Below, piece by piece: positions 1 through 10,861 of a DNA stretch of 64,000 nt. A program made the position numbers and the translations under genes. The notes below the pieces were generated by a model. The model had not been told where the DNA came from. It saw only the letters and a program-made list of their open reading frames with translations, and ran no database searches. How positions within the stretch are numbered: position 1 is the stretch's first letter; every line of letters starts with the position of its first letter. Source of the stretch: Branchiostoma floridae (lineage: Eukaryota; Chordata; Leptocardii; Amphioxiformes; Branchiostomatidae); the NCBI RefSeq assembly GCF_000003815.2, contig NC_049996.1:5660012-5724011 (forward strand), read 5' to 3'.

Positions 1-490
1 TACAATTAATAGATTGATCAATAATTCTAAGCAATGTTTAAAGGTTTACGAAATACAGTTTGGAGAACACTTTGGGGCAAAGATATAAACCAAAAGGCCT
101 TTGATAATGTCAACTAAATTCCAAATCACTTTCTTGCGTGTAACGCATTTTGAACACCACGCGGCTTCCAAATGGACAAACGTTTCATAGTCGACCTGAA
201 ACCATCGTCAATTTAGAGCTTCCTCTGCCCTGCTACTTTTTATGTAGAGAAGACAGCCACCGTGTATGCTCCCCAAATTGGAGTTAGGCCGCGTTCTTCC
301 CTGTAAGATCCCCCGCTTTCTTAGTACCCCAATTGTAGATGTGTGATTACAGTACGTACCTTTTTCAGGCAATAAGTCATTGCCTCCGCGCTCCTCCCGA
401 CACGCGGCGCCTGAAGCGGCAACTGAAAAAAAAACACACCAGTATATTCTTTGAAGAGGTTCACCAGTCACGTATGAATGTATGTACTGC

Positions 491-728
491 AATATTCTTC
501 AAATAGTGACGGTTTTTAAAGGCATAGAGACATACTTGAATTTTCGATGTCTTGCAGCACATCGTTCACGGAATGACCTAGTCTCGCGAGAGAGCACGGG
601 ACTTGGTCCAGACTTGCGTGCCCCCTCGCGAGACTTGGTCAATTCGTGAACAAGATGTGCTGCAAGACATCGAAACTTTGTAGGTACGTCTCCATGCCTT
701 TAAAAACCGTCACTTTTTGAAGAATATT
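491..728. repeat. Foldback (MITE-like) element, about 238 bp
   Basis: The two ends are inverted copies of each other over roughly 100 bp. The left end begins AATATTCTTCAAA and the right end finishes with its complement, TTTGAAGAATATT. The arms also share the words for GTGACGG, the GATGTCTTGCAGCACAT block and the CTCGCGAG core. The outermost AATATT is its own reverse complement, so it could be either part of the TIR or a target-site duplication. No coding potential; probably a non-autonomous DNA element. Confidence 0.75.
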
Positions 729-990
729 GTTAGTAACCAGTATATTAATGTAATCACAAGCTGCAAGTTTAAAAATTATTACGTGTGTCGCTAATTGGAA
801 TGAATCTTCATGAGCCTAATGAGAACACATACGTCTTACTGCAAAACTCCGTGTTTTTTGTTGTAAATGTAGAACTAGGTAGCGGATATTCGAAGTAAAG
901 CACAACAATTGAAGGCATGACAACGATCCCTTAACAGGCTCGGGGAGGGGGGCACCACAGACTTTATATATCAAACTGACGATACTTTAG
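729..990. other. Intergenic sequence without recognised features
   Basis: AT-rich sequence between the foldback element and the first E-box/CRE repeat. I see no exon, RNA gene or repeat here. Confidence 0.4.
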
Positions 991-1101
991 TCACTGAGTC
1001 ATGTGTTCTATCTGCATGACGTGACGTCACAGATGCAGTGGATTGCTCATTCCCTGACAAAGACTGCATTTGGACAGCGGAAAGCCAAATGTTTGGATTG
1101 A
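991..1101 (+). repeat. Dispersed repeat with CRE-like core, copy 1
   Basis: About 110 bp running from a TCACTGAGTCATGTGTTC word through TGACGTCA, GCAGTGGATTG and TTCCCTGACAAAGAC to a GCCAAATGTTTGG end. The same order of words occurs inverted at 1551-1667, direct at 1826-1943 and more diverged near 45683-45780. Probably a short non-autonomous mobile element. Confidence 0.65.
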
Positions 1102-1156
1102 CTATACATTACAATTCAGCTTTGCTTCAGAACACTGAAAAATATCATAAACTAAC

Positions 1157-1285
1157 CGCAATGGCTCCCAACTTCGCCACGGCAAAATACAAGTAGATCC
1201 ATTCCGGGCGATGACCAACGAGCCAGGCTACTACGTCACCGCGCTCTGTCCCTATGGCCTTCAGTCCTGCTGCCAGTCTGTTGGC
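1157..1285 (-). CDS. ACSF2-like acyl-CoA synthetase, internal exon
   Basis: A 43-codon minus-strand exon beginning ANRLAAGLKAIG and ending YFAVAKLGAIA. This is the conserved block just after the N-terminal segment of AMP-forming acyl-CoA synthetases of the ACSF2 (medium-chain, mitochondrial) family. Such enzymes activate fatty acids with ATP and CoA. The acceptor is CAG at 1286-1287 after a pyrimidine-rich tract and the donor is GTTAGT at 1151-1156; both junctions are phase 0. It joins the exon at 2348-2509 with no gap relative to the family pattern. The remaining exons (AMP-binding P-loop, hinge, C-terminal domain) are not visible between 1 and 1150, so they must lie left of the window. Confidence 0.8.
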
Positions 1286-1550
1286 CTGGAGACGGCGGGG
1301 ATTGAAAATGTCAGAGGACATACTACTCATGTTTCCCAATACCATCGATAACCAATGTTCATGTATAATCTCATGAATCTCATAATCACTCTTAAACTAG
1401 ATGAAATGTAAAATCCAACACACAAACTGGCACCTTAGTTAACTACCAAGAGAGACAATTGACTGAAAAATGAACCATGTGTTACTCAGCACCAAGAGAC
1501 CACGTCTAGCGTATTATTAGACATAAAACAAGGACAACAACAACTACAGC

Positions 1551-1667
1551 AAAAATTGGACTTACCCAAATTTTCGACCTAACAGCACCAGTTTTTGTCA
1601 AGGAATGAACAATCCACTGCTGCCGTAAAGTCACTTTATGCAGATAGAACACGTGACCCAGTGAGCA
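1551..1667 (-). repeat. Dispersed repeat with CRE-like core, copy 2 (inverted)
   Basis: Inverted copy of the 991-1101 repeat, with the CACGTG, CAGTGGATTG and GACAAA words in reverse order. It lies in the intron of the ACSF2-like gene. With the direct copy at 1826 it forms a pair of inverted arms about 160 bp apart. Confidence 0.65.
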
Positions 1668-1825
1668 GTGGATCATAGGTTGCAGGAAGTCTATGGCGCC
1701 CACCGTCTCTGTTCAGGGACGGTTGTAAAGCTCTGATGTAGATGGCTTCTTTAATCCCTCTAGCGACAAAGTCTGGTTCTGTGTCCAAGATTTTAACTTT
1801 GTCCAGTGAGAACTATGATCAACTG

Positions 1826-1943
1826 CTCACTGAGTCACGTGTTCTATCTGCATAACGTGACGTCACGGCAGCAGTGGATTGATTCCTTGACAAAGACCGG
1901 TGCTGTTCAGCCGAAAATTTGGGTGAGTCCAATTTTTATGTTG
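1826..1943 (+). repeat. Dispersed repeat with CRE-like core, copy 3
   Basis: Direct copy of the 991-1101 repeat containing a CACGTG E-box and the TGACGTCA palindrome. It ends AAAATTTGGGTGAGTCC, which is the inverse of the copy-2 boundary. Copies 2 and 3 may be the two ends of one element covering about 1551-1943. Confidence 0.65.
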
Positions 1944-2347
1944 GATTTTAAAGTTAACCTAGTTCAAGAATGACTTCTACCGACATACATGAACTTTCAA
2001 GTTAAGATTAGCATCACTCCTTACGATACACATGCCTTGAATATGAAATCCGGCCACTTACCAAAGTTAGCATTTCTGTGCAACTAATGTGTTTAATATT
2101 AAACGAACGTTTACCCGTCTCATCTGCATAAATCACATACGTTGCAAGATTTTAAGTTATATTTGTCATATGAAGCTATTGTACATGTGGCATTTCTCTT
2201 CCTTTAATAACTAGCGTCATCGATGAGATACAGAAGTAGGTATAAGTATAACTGTCCAAAATGTTTTTAGATTGATTTCATCGTATGAATATGTTCATTT
2301 TACAGAGTAAACACATTTAAGCATGTATGAATGTCTTAAATTCTTGC

Positions 2348-2509
2348 CTTATCTTGTATGTCAGCGAATGTGACCCTTGAGCCTGTCTTCTTGAACACAT
2401 ATGCCACTGTGTCGGGCCAGCGTGCTGCCGTGTCGTCCAGCAGCTGACCAAAGGTCTGTTCCACCAGCGGGATGTCTGTAGGGCCCTGGCTGTAACTCAT
2501 GATGGCACG
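2348..2509 (-). CDS. ACSF2-like acyl-CoA synthetase, N-terminal exon
   Basis: The minus-strand exon reads from an ATG at 2500 as MSYSQGPTDIPLVEQTFGQ, then LLDDTAARWPDTVAYVF, then TFADIQDK. This is the hallmark N-terminal block of ACSF2-type acyl-CoA synthetases (SY.HG..D.PLL..T.GQ..D.TA...PD). The 3' boundary has no GT: the sequence is AAG followed by GCAAGA, so a GC donor is inferred. Reading through into the next exon at 1285 keeps both the frame and the family spacing. The 5' boundary could be the TAG at 2510-2511; if so, the ATG is internal and a transit-peptide exon lies further upstream. No promoter is assigned. Confidence 0.8.
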
Positions 2510-2511
2510 CT

Positions 2512-2890
2512 ATCTATGCATAATGGCAAAGGAGTGTACAAGACATTGTTTCACTTACTCTTTTTATTTATTCATTTATTAATTGATCTTGTAGGATAAT
2601 CTCTTCAGATCTAAAATAAAATAATTTCCAAGGGAGCCCTGTAACAATAACGACGTAACATAACACGAGCTGGAAAACCTTCACAATCCAAATCATACAG
2701 CCTCAAAGTCGACACCTTCCTTGACCGAACAGCACGGGTTAGATTTGGCAACCTCTCAAATAAGGCTTTTTCCACAGCGAGCCGGCAACAATTTCATCTA
2801 TACTACTTTATGTACCCTCGTCATGAGTCGCGGGGATCGCGCATAAATACTGTGTTCTTCTGTAGCGCAACGCGGAAATGTACTCTGTAC
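2512..2890. other. Upstream flank of ACSF2-like exon
   Basis: AT-rich sequence where further 5' exons of the ACSF2-like gene could lie. I could not identify a start exon, CpG-rich promoter or TATA element with confidence. Confidence 0.3.
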
Positions 2891-3163
2891 TCTGACCTAA
2901 TTTCGCGGCGGGTTGAACAAGTAATGTACAGAGAACTATTACAGTAACATAGATAACCAAAAGGAATTATAACCTAGATTTCCCTCCTCCATCTTTCATA
3001 CATTTTTCATGGTCATCAAGCTGAGACAGTTTACTTGGAACTTCAGCACACCAGAGGCACCTTACTACAAGTGGTCCCACGAAACTGGGTGATCGCTTCA
3101 ATAACATGTCTTGAAGATGGAAATGTTATATTCAATAAAAAGCGACCGGTGTAACAAATAATA
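2891..3163 (+). repeat. Dispersed repeat A, copy 1
   Basis: About 270 bp sharing GACCTAATTTCGCGGCGGG, GGTCATCAAGCTGAGACAG and GTGTAACAAATAATA with 6539-6826 in the same order and orientation. The copies are close to identical in the 3' two thirds, while the first 60 bp have diverged through indels. Function unknown. Confidence 0.8.
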
Positions 3164-3264
3164 CTGCACTAAGCTATGTAAATGATTCAAAGTTCAAGGC
3201 GATGAAAGTTACAACAAGTCCCAAATCAACGTATTCTGACACAATTTTCTAAGATGATATCATG

Positions 3265-3640
3265 TAACTGTTTTGTTAGTCCACAAAGACCTTCTCTATG
3301 GAGAACTGTTCTCAGGAAAGAGAAACACTGGACCGCCGCAGCTTCGATTCAAAGATGTTTGCAAGAGAGACTTAAGGGCTCTTGATATTGACACAGAATA
3401 CTGGGAGGACCTTGCAGATGGCAGATCCAGCTGGAGATGCACACTGTCCTGGCAGCTAAAATCAGGAGAAACCAGACTGATGCGCATGGCAGAAGAAAAG
3501 CGGATCCTCCGTAAAGAGCTCTACAACAGACCTGAGTCAGCTTACAGATGTGCCCTATGTGGCAGGGACTGTCATCCTCGTATATGACTGTTTAGCCACA
3601 TTCAACGCTGTAGGGCTGATATCAATAAGGATTCTACCAT
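3265..3640 (+). pseudogene. LINE reverse-transcriptase C-terminal remnant
   Basis: An open frame from 3273 reads LLYGELFSGKRNTGPPQLRF then KDVCKRDLRALDID, ending in a CALCGRDCHPRI zinc-knuckle-like segment. This is the familiar tail of LINE ORF2 proteins in aquatic animals (LYGEL..GKR..G.P.LRYKD..KRDL...). A TGA at 3585 interrupts the finger; translation beyond the stop continues the motif with LFSHIQRC. The RT catalytic part is missing. It is a 5'-truncated, decayed copy. Confidence 0.7.
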
Positions 3641-3774
3641 GGTAAATATTGACCGAAGGAGGCCATATATATATAGTCCACAGCATGATTACGTACTAGG
3701 AGCCCGATCTACCATGCTCCTCACTATTTACACAGAGCAGGTGACACATGATGCAAACCATAAAAGAGAAGACT

Positions 3775-4070
3775 GGGTAAAGCTAAGGGCACAATCCGCC
3801 GTACGTGCAATTTGTCCGTACGTTTTTTTGGGAGGCCACGTCTGCCACGTATTTCTGAAAACGTTCAGGCTGTACAGGGCAGGCGCGTCGCATACAGGGG
3901 GCGAATTCGCAGCCCGATGGCACACTAAGTGTTGCTTGCATGTAAAGTTCTACGGCGTGTCTGCGTGCTTCAAAATCCGTCGAATTCCCTACGAGTTCGT
4001 ACGGAGGTACTTGCCACTTACGGATCTCAAAAGATTGCCCACGTTTTGGCACGTAAGGCAATGCTTTTCT
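3775..4070. repeat. Dispersed repeat B, copy 1
   Basis: About 290 bp matching 41930-42220, with shared words GGGAGGCCACGTC, GTTCTACGGCGTGTCTGCGTG and CCCTACGAGTTCGTAC. Long open frames on both strands here are a by-product of GC-rich repeat sequence and are not called as genes. Confidence 0.75.
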
Positions 4071-4179
4071 AAGGAGAGTGTACTGGACAGTCATTCTGGA
4101 GTTTTTTCTAAAAACAAAACAAACAGTGGCGATACCCGAGATTTAACACATCATCTTCAGTACGAGGGACAATGATAGG

Positions 4180-6535
4180 AATTAGGAAGGGCTTTGATAG
4201 TAACACTAAAAGGAGAATCTCTTAACCACAGACAAATGTAGTACAGTTACATATAGGTTGTAAGGAAAGGAAACGCATTCGAGTATATTACCATCTTATC
4301 ATGAGCGCTTTCCAATTGCAAAATACAGCGAAAATCATCGCCCGAAGTTACTACCCATTTCTTTCCCACGACACTTCAAAACGTATCTCTTGATTTGCAT
4401 GAGAATTGACAAGCTCTGTTTTTGTCACCAAGGTGTAGGAATTTTGGGACAAAAGCGAGAAATACCCGGCCTTATCTATAAAGAAAAGAATAGGGAATTA
4501 ATGTCATCTGTAACCATTTCGCGACCCATCGGCTTCGTGTCATACTAGGTAACCCGCATTGGAAACGCATACCTTAACGGTCCTCATGTTCTTATATATC
4601 CTACATTTTAACAACAGTTCGGTCGGAATACACTTTCTATCTCTACTGTAGCCAAACTGCTTACATACAAGGTGTAACGTTACAATACAAATGGTGTCGG
4701 GCAACGTTATGCTGAATTCTTACCTGAGAGTCTAGCTCGTGTCTTCTTCTTCGGAACACAAAGGTCAAAAGAGACCGTTTGAAGTGAGCATCAATGATTA
4801 TTGTACCTGCGTATGTGGGTGGGTACCTTTTGGGAGTGACCCATTTTGCTACAGGGGTGGTTAGCTGTGACTAGTTAACAGAAATGTTTGGAGTGCACTT
4901 GTAAGTTTGAAAATGGACGTTCGGATGTTCCAGTAAGAGTTAATCTAACAATATCCGTACCATTCTCTCTAATATTTGAAGTTAGCGAAAGACTTATACA
5001 CTAAGATACTCGGGCCCTCAATACACTGTTACGTTTGTGATAAGGTTGGATCTACCCATAACATGGATTTGCCCTCTTAATAGGTGAAGATGAGGACCGG
5101 TTGGTGTACTCTTTCTCGTTGTTGGTACTAACCAACATCGGAAAGATGAAATGTTTGAGAATGAACACGTTGTGTTGACCGAAATATTTTTCCATACACG
5201 ACTGAAAAGGCGTGTGTTAATTGAACCATCAATATCCCGATGAACGGCTTGTCTGCAAATCAACACAACCATTATTCGTCTAGTCGTAATCAGACATGTA
5301 AACAGACTTTTGAGCTCGTCCTATTTTATTTATTTTGTTAAGGCAATCGGTCAGTTATTACCGTTTGTCCCTTCAGTCCATCTTATCTCTTCCCATCCTC
5401 TTTGTATGAAGAATGGTTAATATGCATCAGGGTACGCGATACGGATTTTCAAGATGTTTTTTTCAACCAACCCCGTGGAAACATATAATCCTACATCTGT
5501 CTGCCATATGTGAGTGATTGTCCCTGGACGAATGACTCCAAGCTAGCTTGTATGATCCACTTTGCACCAATACATTTCCTTACATACTAGTACCTTCTGT
5601 TGTAGAGATTTTCCTGGGGAATAACATTCCAAACATTCCCATGGACTAGAATCCGTATGGACTAGAATTTCTGTGGACACTTTCCTGCACATTTCTTGGA
5701 TTTCTTGCAGAATGCGCGCAGCACCCTGGCATTAGGCTAGCCCCTGACGCGTTTTTAACAACAGTACCACAACTCTCCATCTTCATGGCTACCTTGTCCT
5801 CCCAACGACATGGAGGTCAAGGGACTAGCCAGCCAGCCAGCCACCATATACACCCACTTTAAAGGTAGCAGAACATATTCAAAAGATTCGCCTGAATAGG
5901 AAGAAAGGCACCAACGTTACAGTAGAGCTTTAAGTTAACGACAGCGAGGCCTGTTTCACGCCTAGGGAAGAACAATTTAACTTCTGGTGGCAAAGTTACA
6001 CGTCCTCCTTCTTGTAGTTTGTTCTACAAATGTTTCTCTACTTGGGGTGTACATACTTAGTGGGTGTGGAATAATGTTGAAATTAAACGACTGGGACCTA
6101 TTGGCGACAAAGTATTGCGTCAAAGTATTTGCGTCAATTTTCCATTGTGGTCACTTGTACATGTACACTGACGCGTGGCGAACTCACGAATGAAGCCTAG
6201 ATAAGCAGGTCAATCGCAGGTTCCACCCAATGAAAAAACAATGTAAAAGATATTTGCCGTGATAAGATGACGTCCAGGTATGATACGTGGCGCAATAATA
6301 GGTAACGCATTATGTATCTAACACAACTACCCCTATGGTAGCGCAGAAAACATGACTCCCAGCATATGGCACCTAATTAGGCCAATTACAGAATTGTAAA
6401 GAGAATGGATTATAGTCACAATCACAAATTGACTGTGCCCAACTATCAATATATTATTTCCATTATTTCCTGATTAGTTGAGTTAGAGGCTATCTACGTG
6501 GTCTACACGCACGAATTCAGCTCAATACACTCTAC
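4180..6535. other. Gene-free stretch
   Basis: About 2.3 kb with only short frames and no homologous motif that I recognise. The longest frames (5018-5272 minus, 5987-6193 plus) lack splice-site or motif support. No RNA gene is visible. Confidence 0.4.
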
Positions 6536-6538
6536 ACT

Positions 6539-6826
6539 TTGACCTAATTTCGCGGCGGGTTGAACAACTTTACATATTACGCACAAACTTAAAGAACCTT
6601 TACAGTAACATAAATAACCGTAACGAATTATAACCTAGATTTCCCTCCTCCATCTGTCATACATTTTTCATGGTCATCAAGCTGAGACAGTTTACTTGGA
6701 ACTTCAGCACACCAGAGGCACCTTCCTACAAGTGTGGTCCCACGAAACTGGATGATCGCTTAAATAACATGTCTTGAAGATGGAAATGTTATATTCATGA
6801 AAAAGCCACCGGTGTAACAAATAATA
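6539..6826 (+). repeat. Dispersed repeat A, copy 2
   Basis: Second copy of the repeat at 2891-3163, about 3.65 kb away in the same orientation. It differs by scattered substitutions and a 2-bp insertion (AAGTGTGGTCCC versus AAGTGGTCCC). Confidence 0.8.
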
Positions 6827-7140
6827 AAGTTTCTTGAAAATTATTGCCCGTGGGCTAATTGCAGGTAACATGAAATATTCAAACAGTTATATTCAATAAT
6901 ATTCAAACGTAATATTCGCTACGTCGTGGCGCTCTGTAGCGAGCAGCCGCGGTTTACACCTCTCTCCTACAGAGCGCCGCTCCGGTGTCTTCATCCGGGT
7001 TTTGTGCAATATATGTGTTGTGACAGTTGTGTAAATGTCTGAGGAGTCTACGGAACAGTCAACCTACTCCGTGAAGTGAACTTTGTGTGCAGGAAACAGC
7101 TCGGACTGAGTGGCTGTATCTCTGCGTGACCGTGTGTGTC

Positions 7141-10100
7141 ATGGCGTCCTCAGGGCTACTGTACTCCGTGGGATTTCTGCGCAGCTTGAGGCGGATGGCA
7201 TTGCCAGTTGAACCTCTGCTGAAGTCACGTCTTCGCTGCCTTGGGGTCCTGAAGACTCGAGGCAGGTACAGAGGAAACAGAGCTGGTAGGAACCTTCAGA
7301 GACCCATAATTACTGTTATTGGAAATAGGCCTGTAAATCCGTCACTTGACTTCATATGCAAATCCCGATGTAGTGGTATTCAATCCCACCGTGATGCCAT
7401 CAACAGCAGTGTTCGTAAACAGCACCTGCGTCCCATTACGTGTGATCATGTCAAGGCTTCGCAACCTCGAAGTATGCCAGGCATTTTGTTGACAAACACT
7501 CGCTCGCTTGTGAATAAAATGGACGAGTTCAGCTTGGTCCTCAACTCCAGTGAAGCCCATATTGCCGTTGTCACTGAAACGTGGTTTTCTGAAGATTTGC
7601 CGGCGGAAGCCACGTCTATCGAGGGATACAGCGTGTTCCGCAGGGACCGTCCCAACAAGAGAGGCGGAGGGGTGGCCGTTTATGTCCAGAACTCCATAAC
7701 GGTGAAGCCTTTCAATCCTGTCCCTGAGGGTTTGGAGTGTTTATGGATACAACTGCGGCCGCATTGGCTTCCTCGATCCGTGTCGTCCATCGCCCTCTGT
7801 GCCGTTTACCACCCTCCAAACTCCACTCGTGACGACGCTCTTCTGGATTTCCTGTCGGATTCCATTGACGACGTCCGCAGACAGTACCCAGGCGTTGGTG
7901 TTGTTGTCCTTGGCGACTTTAATCGTCTGGATGTAAGTGCCATCTGTTCTGAACACTCCTTGAAGCCTGTAGTAACTGTTCCTACTCGAGAAAATGCCAT
8001 CCTAGACCAGGTTCTCGCCAGCGATGCCCTTGCACAATGCTACCAACCGCCAACAGTGGACCCTCCTGTAGGCGCCAGTGATCACAACGTCGTGATCTGG
8101 TCCAGTAAGTCACGTTCTTCTATGCAGAACAAGATTGTTAAGAAGATCGTCAGGCCCTTACGACAGTCGGACTTACGGTCGTTTGGAGCGTGGATCACTG
8201 AGCACCACTGGGGAGAAGTTTATGGCGCGGTCAGTGCAACGGACAAGTGTTCAGCCTTCTATTCCACACTGTGCAGTGCGATGGAGAAGTACTTTCCACC
8301 GAAAGTTGTCCGCCTACATGAAAGAGACAAGCCATGGATGACACCGGGACTGAAAGCCCTGATCCTGCTCCGCCAGAAAGCCTTCAAGGAACAGAACCTG
8401 CAAGAGCTGAAACGCCTTCGCAACAAGATTATACATACTATCCACCTGCTAAAGACGTCCTTCTACCAGAAAAAGATCAAAGGTCTCAAAAAAGCCTACC
8501 CAAAGAAGTGGTATCTAGCTATTAAAGACATGTGCAACATGGGCAAAGGACAGTTGAACATTGACATCCCAGGTGTCTCCCCGTCATCAGCTGTAGACGT
8601 GGCCAACGCCATCAATACTCACCTCGCTGCGGCGTCACAGAAGCACGCGCCACTTCGACTTGAGGACCTGCCAGCGTATCTTCCGGCACCTGCTCCACCC
8701 CCGGTAGTCTCAGTCTGGGACATGTGGAACAGACTGAAAAGTGTTAAGATTGGCAAAGCTACTGGCCCTGATGGCATCTCGCCAAGGATTATTAGGGAAT
8801 TCTCCTTTGAACTGTCCCAGCCTTTATGTGACATTATGAACACCTCCCTGTGTCAAGGTGAAGTACCGGACATGTTCAAGGATGCTGATGTTGTACCCAT
8901 TCCAAAGGAGATGCCACCGCGACTAGAGAAGTTAAGACCTATCTCTCTAACACCTATCTTTGCCAAAGTGTGTGAAGGAATCGTTCGTGACTGGTGCATG
9001 CAGGATATCCTTCCTAACCTGGACCCTCGGCAGTTCGGTTCTCTCCCTGGGTGTTCAACGGTACATTACCTGACGCGTCTTGTACACAACATCCTTGAGG
9101 CATCAGACAAACCAGGCTACGTGACAACACTTGTTCTCACGGACTTTTCCCGAGCATTTGATTATGTCCACCACCAGACCGCCATTTGCAAGCTACTTGA
9201 CCTTGGTGTCCGCCCGTCCATCGTGCCCTGGGTGAGCAGTTTCCTGTCAGGTCGGCGCCAACGTGTGAGATATCAGGGCACAGTCTCGGACTGGCAAACT
9301 CTGACGTGTGGTGTGCCTCAGGGAACGAAGTTAGGACCACTAGTTTTTCTAGCCCTGGTTAATGACGCCCTCCCAAGTCACGAAACGTCTTCAGATGGGT
9401 TTAAGTATGTCGATGACATGTCTGTCTCCGAATCACGACATGTGTCTGCGGCACCAAGGATTCAGGACGACATCAATGGCCTGACACGTTGGACTGATAC
9501 TAACTTCATGGCCCTGAACCCGTCTAAGTGCATGGTGATGGTGTTTTGCTTCATGAGAAATCCTCCACCGCCGCCAGCAATCACTGTTGGTCCGACCCAA
9601 CTACAGGTTGTCCAGGCAGCACGTGTCCTGGGACTTATCCTCCAGAACAACCTCAAATGGACTCAACATGTGACCTCAATCGTCACCAAAGGGAGTAAGA
9701 GACTCTATATGATAAGAAACCTGAAGAAACACGGACTGGACATAAGTGACCTTGTACTCGTCTACATCGGTTTCGTGCGGCCTCTTCTTGAGTACGCCTG
9801 TGTCATCTGGCACCCCGGTCTTACCAGAGTTTTGTCATCGAAAGTCGAACGCGTGCAGAAGAGGGCTCTGAGAATTATACTAGGACGGGAGTACGTCACT
9901 TACGACAGTGCACTGAACACTTCGGGTCTTTGTCGACTAGACTGTAGAAGGGACAATCTATGCCTACGGTTTGCACGAACTCTTGTCAACTCTGAAAGAT
10001 TCAGTTATTGGCTTCCATCTAGACGAGGGGATACCCATGATAGGTCTCTAAGAAACAAAGACAAACTCTCTCACTTCCGGTGTAGAACTGCTCGTTTCGC

Positions 10101-10146
10101 TAATAGCACATTACCGTACTGTGTAAAGCTCCTGAACCAAGACTAA
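7141..10146 (+). CDS. LINE ORF2: apurinic-like endonuclease plus reverse transcriptase, intact frame
   Basis: Encodes about 1001 residues from the ATG at 7141; the frame is also open upstream to 7087 without ATG. The N-terminal half is an EEP-type endonuclease: TNTRSLVNKMDE, then ETWF and GGVAVYV, GDFN near residue 258 and SDHN near 313. The RT follows, with GKATGPDGISP, LRPISLTPIFAKVCE, TDFSRAFD near 667, GVPQGTKLGPLVF, and the catalytic YVDD near 756. Then come the thumb and a C-terminal LLEYACVIWHPG segment. This layout is that of CR1/L2/jockey-group LINEs, which copy their RNA at a nicked target. No stop or frameshift is seen, so the copy may be young. A matching ORF1 was not found upstream. 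No RNase H or zinc knuckle is obvious. Confidence 0.9.
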   Translation: MASSGLLYSVGFLRSLRRMALPVEPLLKSRLRCLGVLKTRGRYRGNRAGRNLQRPIITVIGNRPVNPSLDFICKSRCSGIQSHRDAINSSVRKQHLRPITCDHVKASQPRSMPGILLTNTRSLVNKMDEFSLVLNSSEAHIAVVTETWFSEDLPAEATSIEGYSVFRRDRPNKRGGGVAVYVQNSITVKPFNPVPEGLECLWIQLRPHWLPRSVSSIALCAVYHPPNSTRDDALLDFLSDSIDDVRRQYPGVGVVVLGDFNRLDVSAICSEHSLKPVVTVPTRENAILDQVLASDALAQCYQPPTVDPPVGASDHNVVIWSSKSRSSMQNKIVKKIVRPLRQSDLRSFGAWITEHHWGEVYGAVSATDKCSAFYSTLCSAMEKYFPPKVVRLHERDKPWMTPGLKALILLRQKAFKEQNLQELKRLRNKIIHTIHLLKTSFYQKKIKGLKKAYPKKWYLAIKDMCNMGKGQLNIDIPGVSPSSAVDVANAINTHLAAASQKHAPLRLEDLPAYLPAPAPPPVVSVWDMWNRLKSVKIGKATGPDGISPRIIREFSFELSQPLCDIMNTSLCQGEVPDMFKDADVVPIPKEMPPRLEKLRPISLTPIFAKVCEGIVRDWCMQDILPNLDPRQFGSLPGCSTVHYLTRLVHNILEASDKPGYVTTLVLTDFSRAFDYVHHQTAICKLLDLGVRPSIVPWVSSFLSGRRQRVRYQGTVSDWQTLTCGVPQGTKLGPLVFLALVNDALPSHETSSDGFKYVDDMSVSESRHVSAAPRIQDDINGLTRWTDTNFMALNPSKCMVMVFCFMRNPPPPPAITVGPTQLQVVQAARVLGLILQNNLKWTQHVTSIVTKGSKRLYMIRNLKKHGLDISDLVLVYIGFVRPLLEYACVIWHPGLTRVLSSKVERVQKRALRIILGREYVTYDSALNTSGLCRLDCRRDNLCLRFARTLVNSERFSYWLPSRRGDTHDRSLRNKDKLSHFRCRTARFANSTLPYCVKLLNQD

Positions 10147-10365
10147 GGGTAATTTGTGAATACTAGCGAATCTTTCTTTGTATAGTAACTGACCAGTTAT
10201 TGTAAACGGTAGATGTTATGTTGTGACTCGATCATTTTAAAAGTGTTAACTTGAGTTAGAGGTTGAAGTACTGAGTGTGAAAAAACGACAATTCAGCCAT
10301 TTGTAAATGTGCTGCAAGTGTTTTTAATGTCAATGGCAATAATAAACCATTTCTCTCTCTCAGTG
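10147..10365 (+). mobile_element. Likely 3' UTR of the intact LINE
   Basis: About 200 bp after the ORF2 stop ends in CAATAATAAACCATTTCTCTCTCTC. A short 3' UTR ending in a simple repeat fits CR1/L2-type elements. No target-site duplication could be matched with the region before 7087. Confidence 0.5.
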
Positions 10366-10430
10366 TAAAAACAATATCACAAGTGTCTACTCTGGTCTAA
10401 AGTTAGTAAAAGTTAACTCTAGATCCAGGG

Positions 10431-10757
10431 TTATTGTGTTCGACTCCTTTTTCGGAGACAGTGGAAGGCGAAAGATTCCACCTTTTCTATAATGTGTGGG
10501 TTTCGTGATGTTAGAAGGAGAACTGTTTTCTTTTTGTCAGTGAATGTGAGAAAGTTCTGGTGGAATTTGATGGCCTCTTTGAACAGCTCTTTCGTGATTA
10601 TAGAAATGAAATATGAGATAAAATGTGTTTCGTCTTCCACCACGTTTGAGGTACATTGTTTGCACATTCTTTCACACACGGATAGCCTTCTCTCAATTTC
10701 AAGAGGGTGGGCACTAATTCTAATCTTGCTGATTGCCGAGCGAAAATAACAAATATC
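10431..10757 (-). pseudogene. Truncated LINE C-terminus
   Basis: The minus-strand frame contains SAISKIRISAHPLEIE, then CKQCTSNVVEDETHFI and KKKTVLLLTSRNPHIIE. This C-terminal module (R.S.H.L.IE...C..C....EDE.HF...C..) is typical of LINE proteins from fish and amphioxus. It has no RT core, so this is a 5'-truncated copy. It abuts the tail of the intact LINE. Confidence 0.65.
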
Positions 10758-10861
10758 TAATTCTAAGCATTTTTCCATAGTATATATATATATTACAGGT
10801 CTTATAAAACCAAAGCTTACAAGTATCAATACTCAAGTTATGACCTAAATGGGTCTCAGCT

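Noticed and set aside
3639-4175. 178-residue open frame and opposing frames
   Set aside because: Coincides with dispersed repeat B, which has frames on both strands in both copies; no protein motif.
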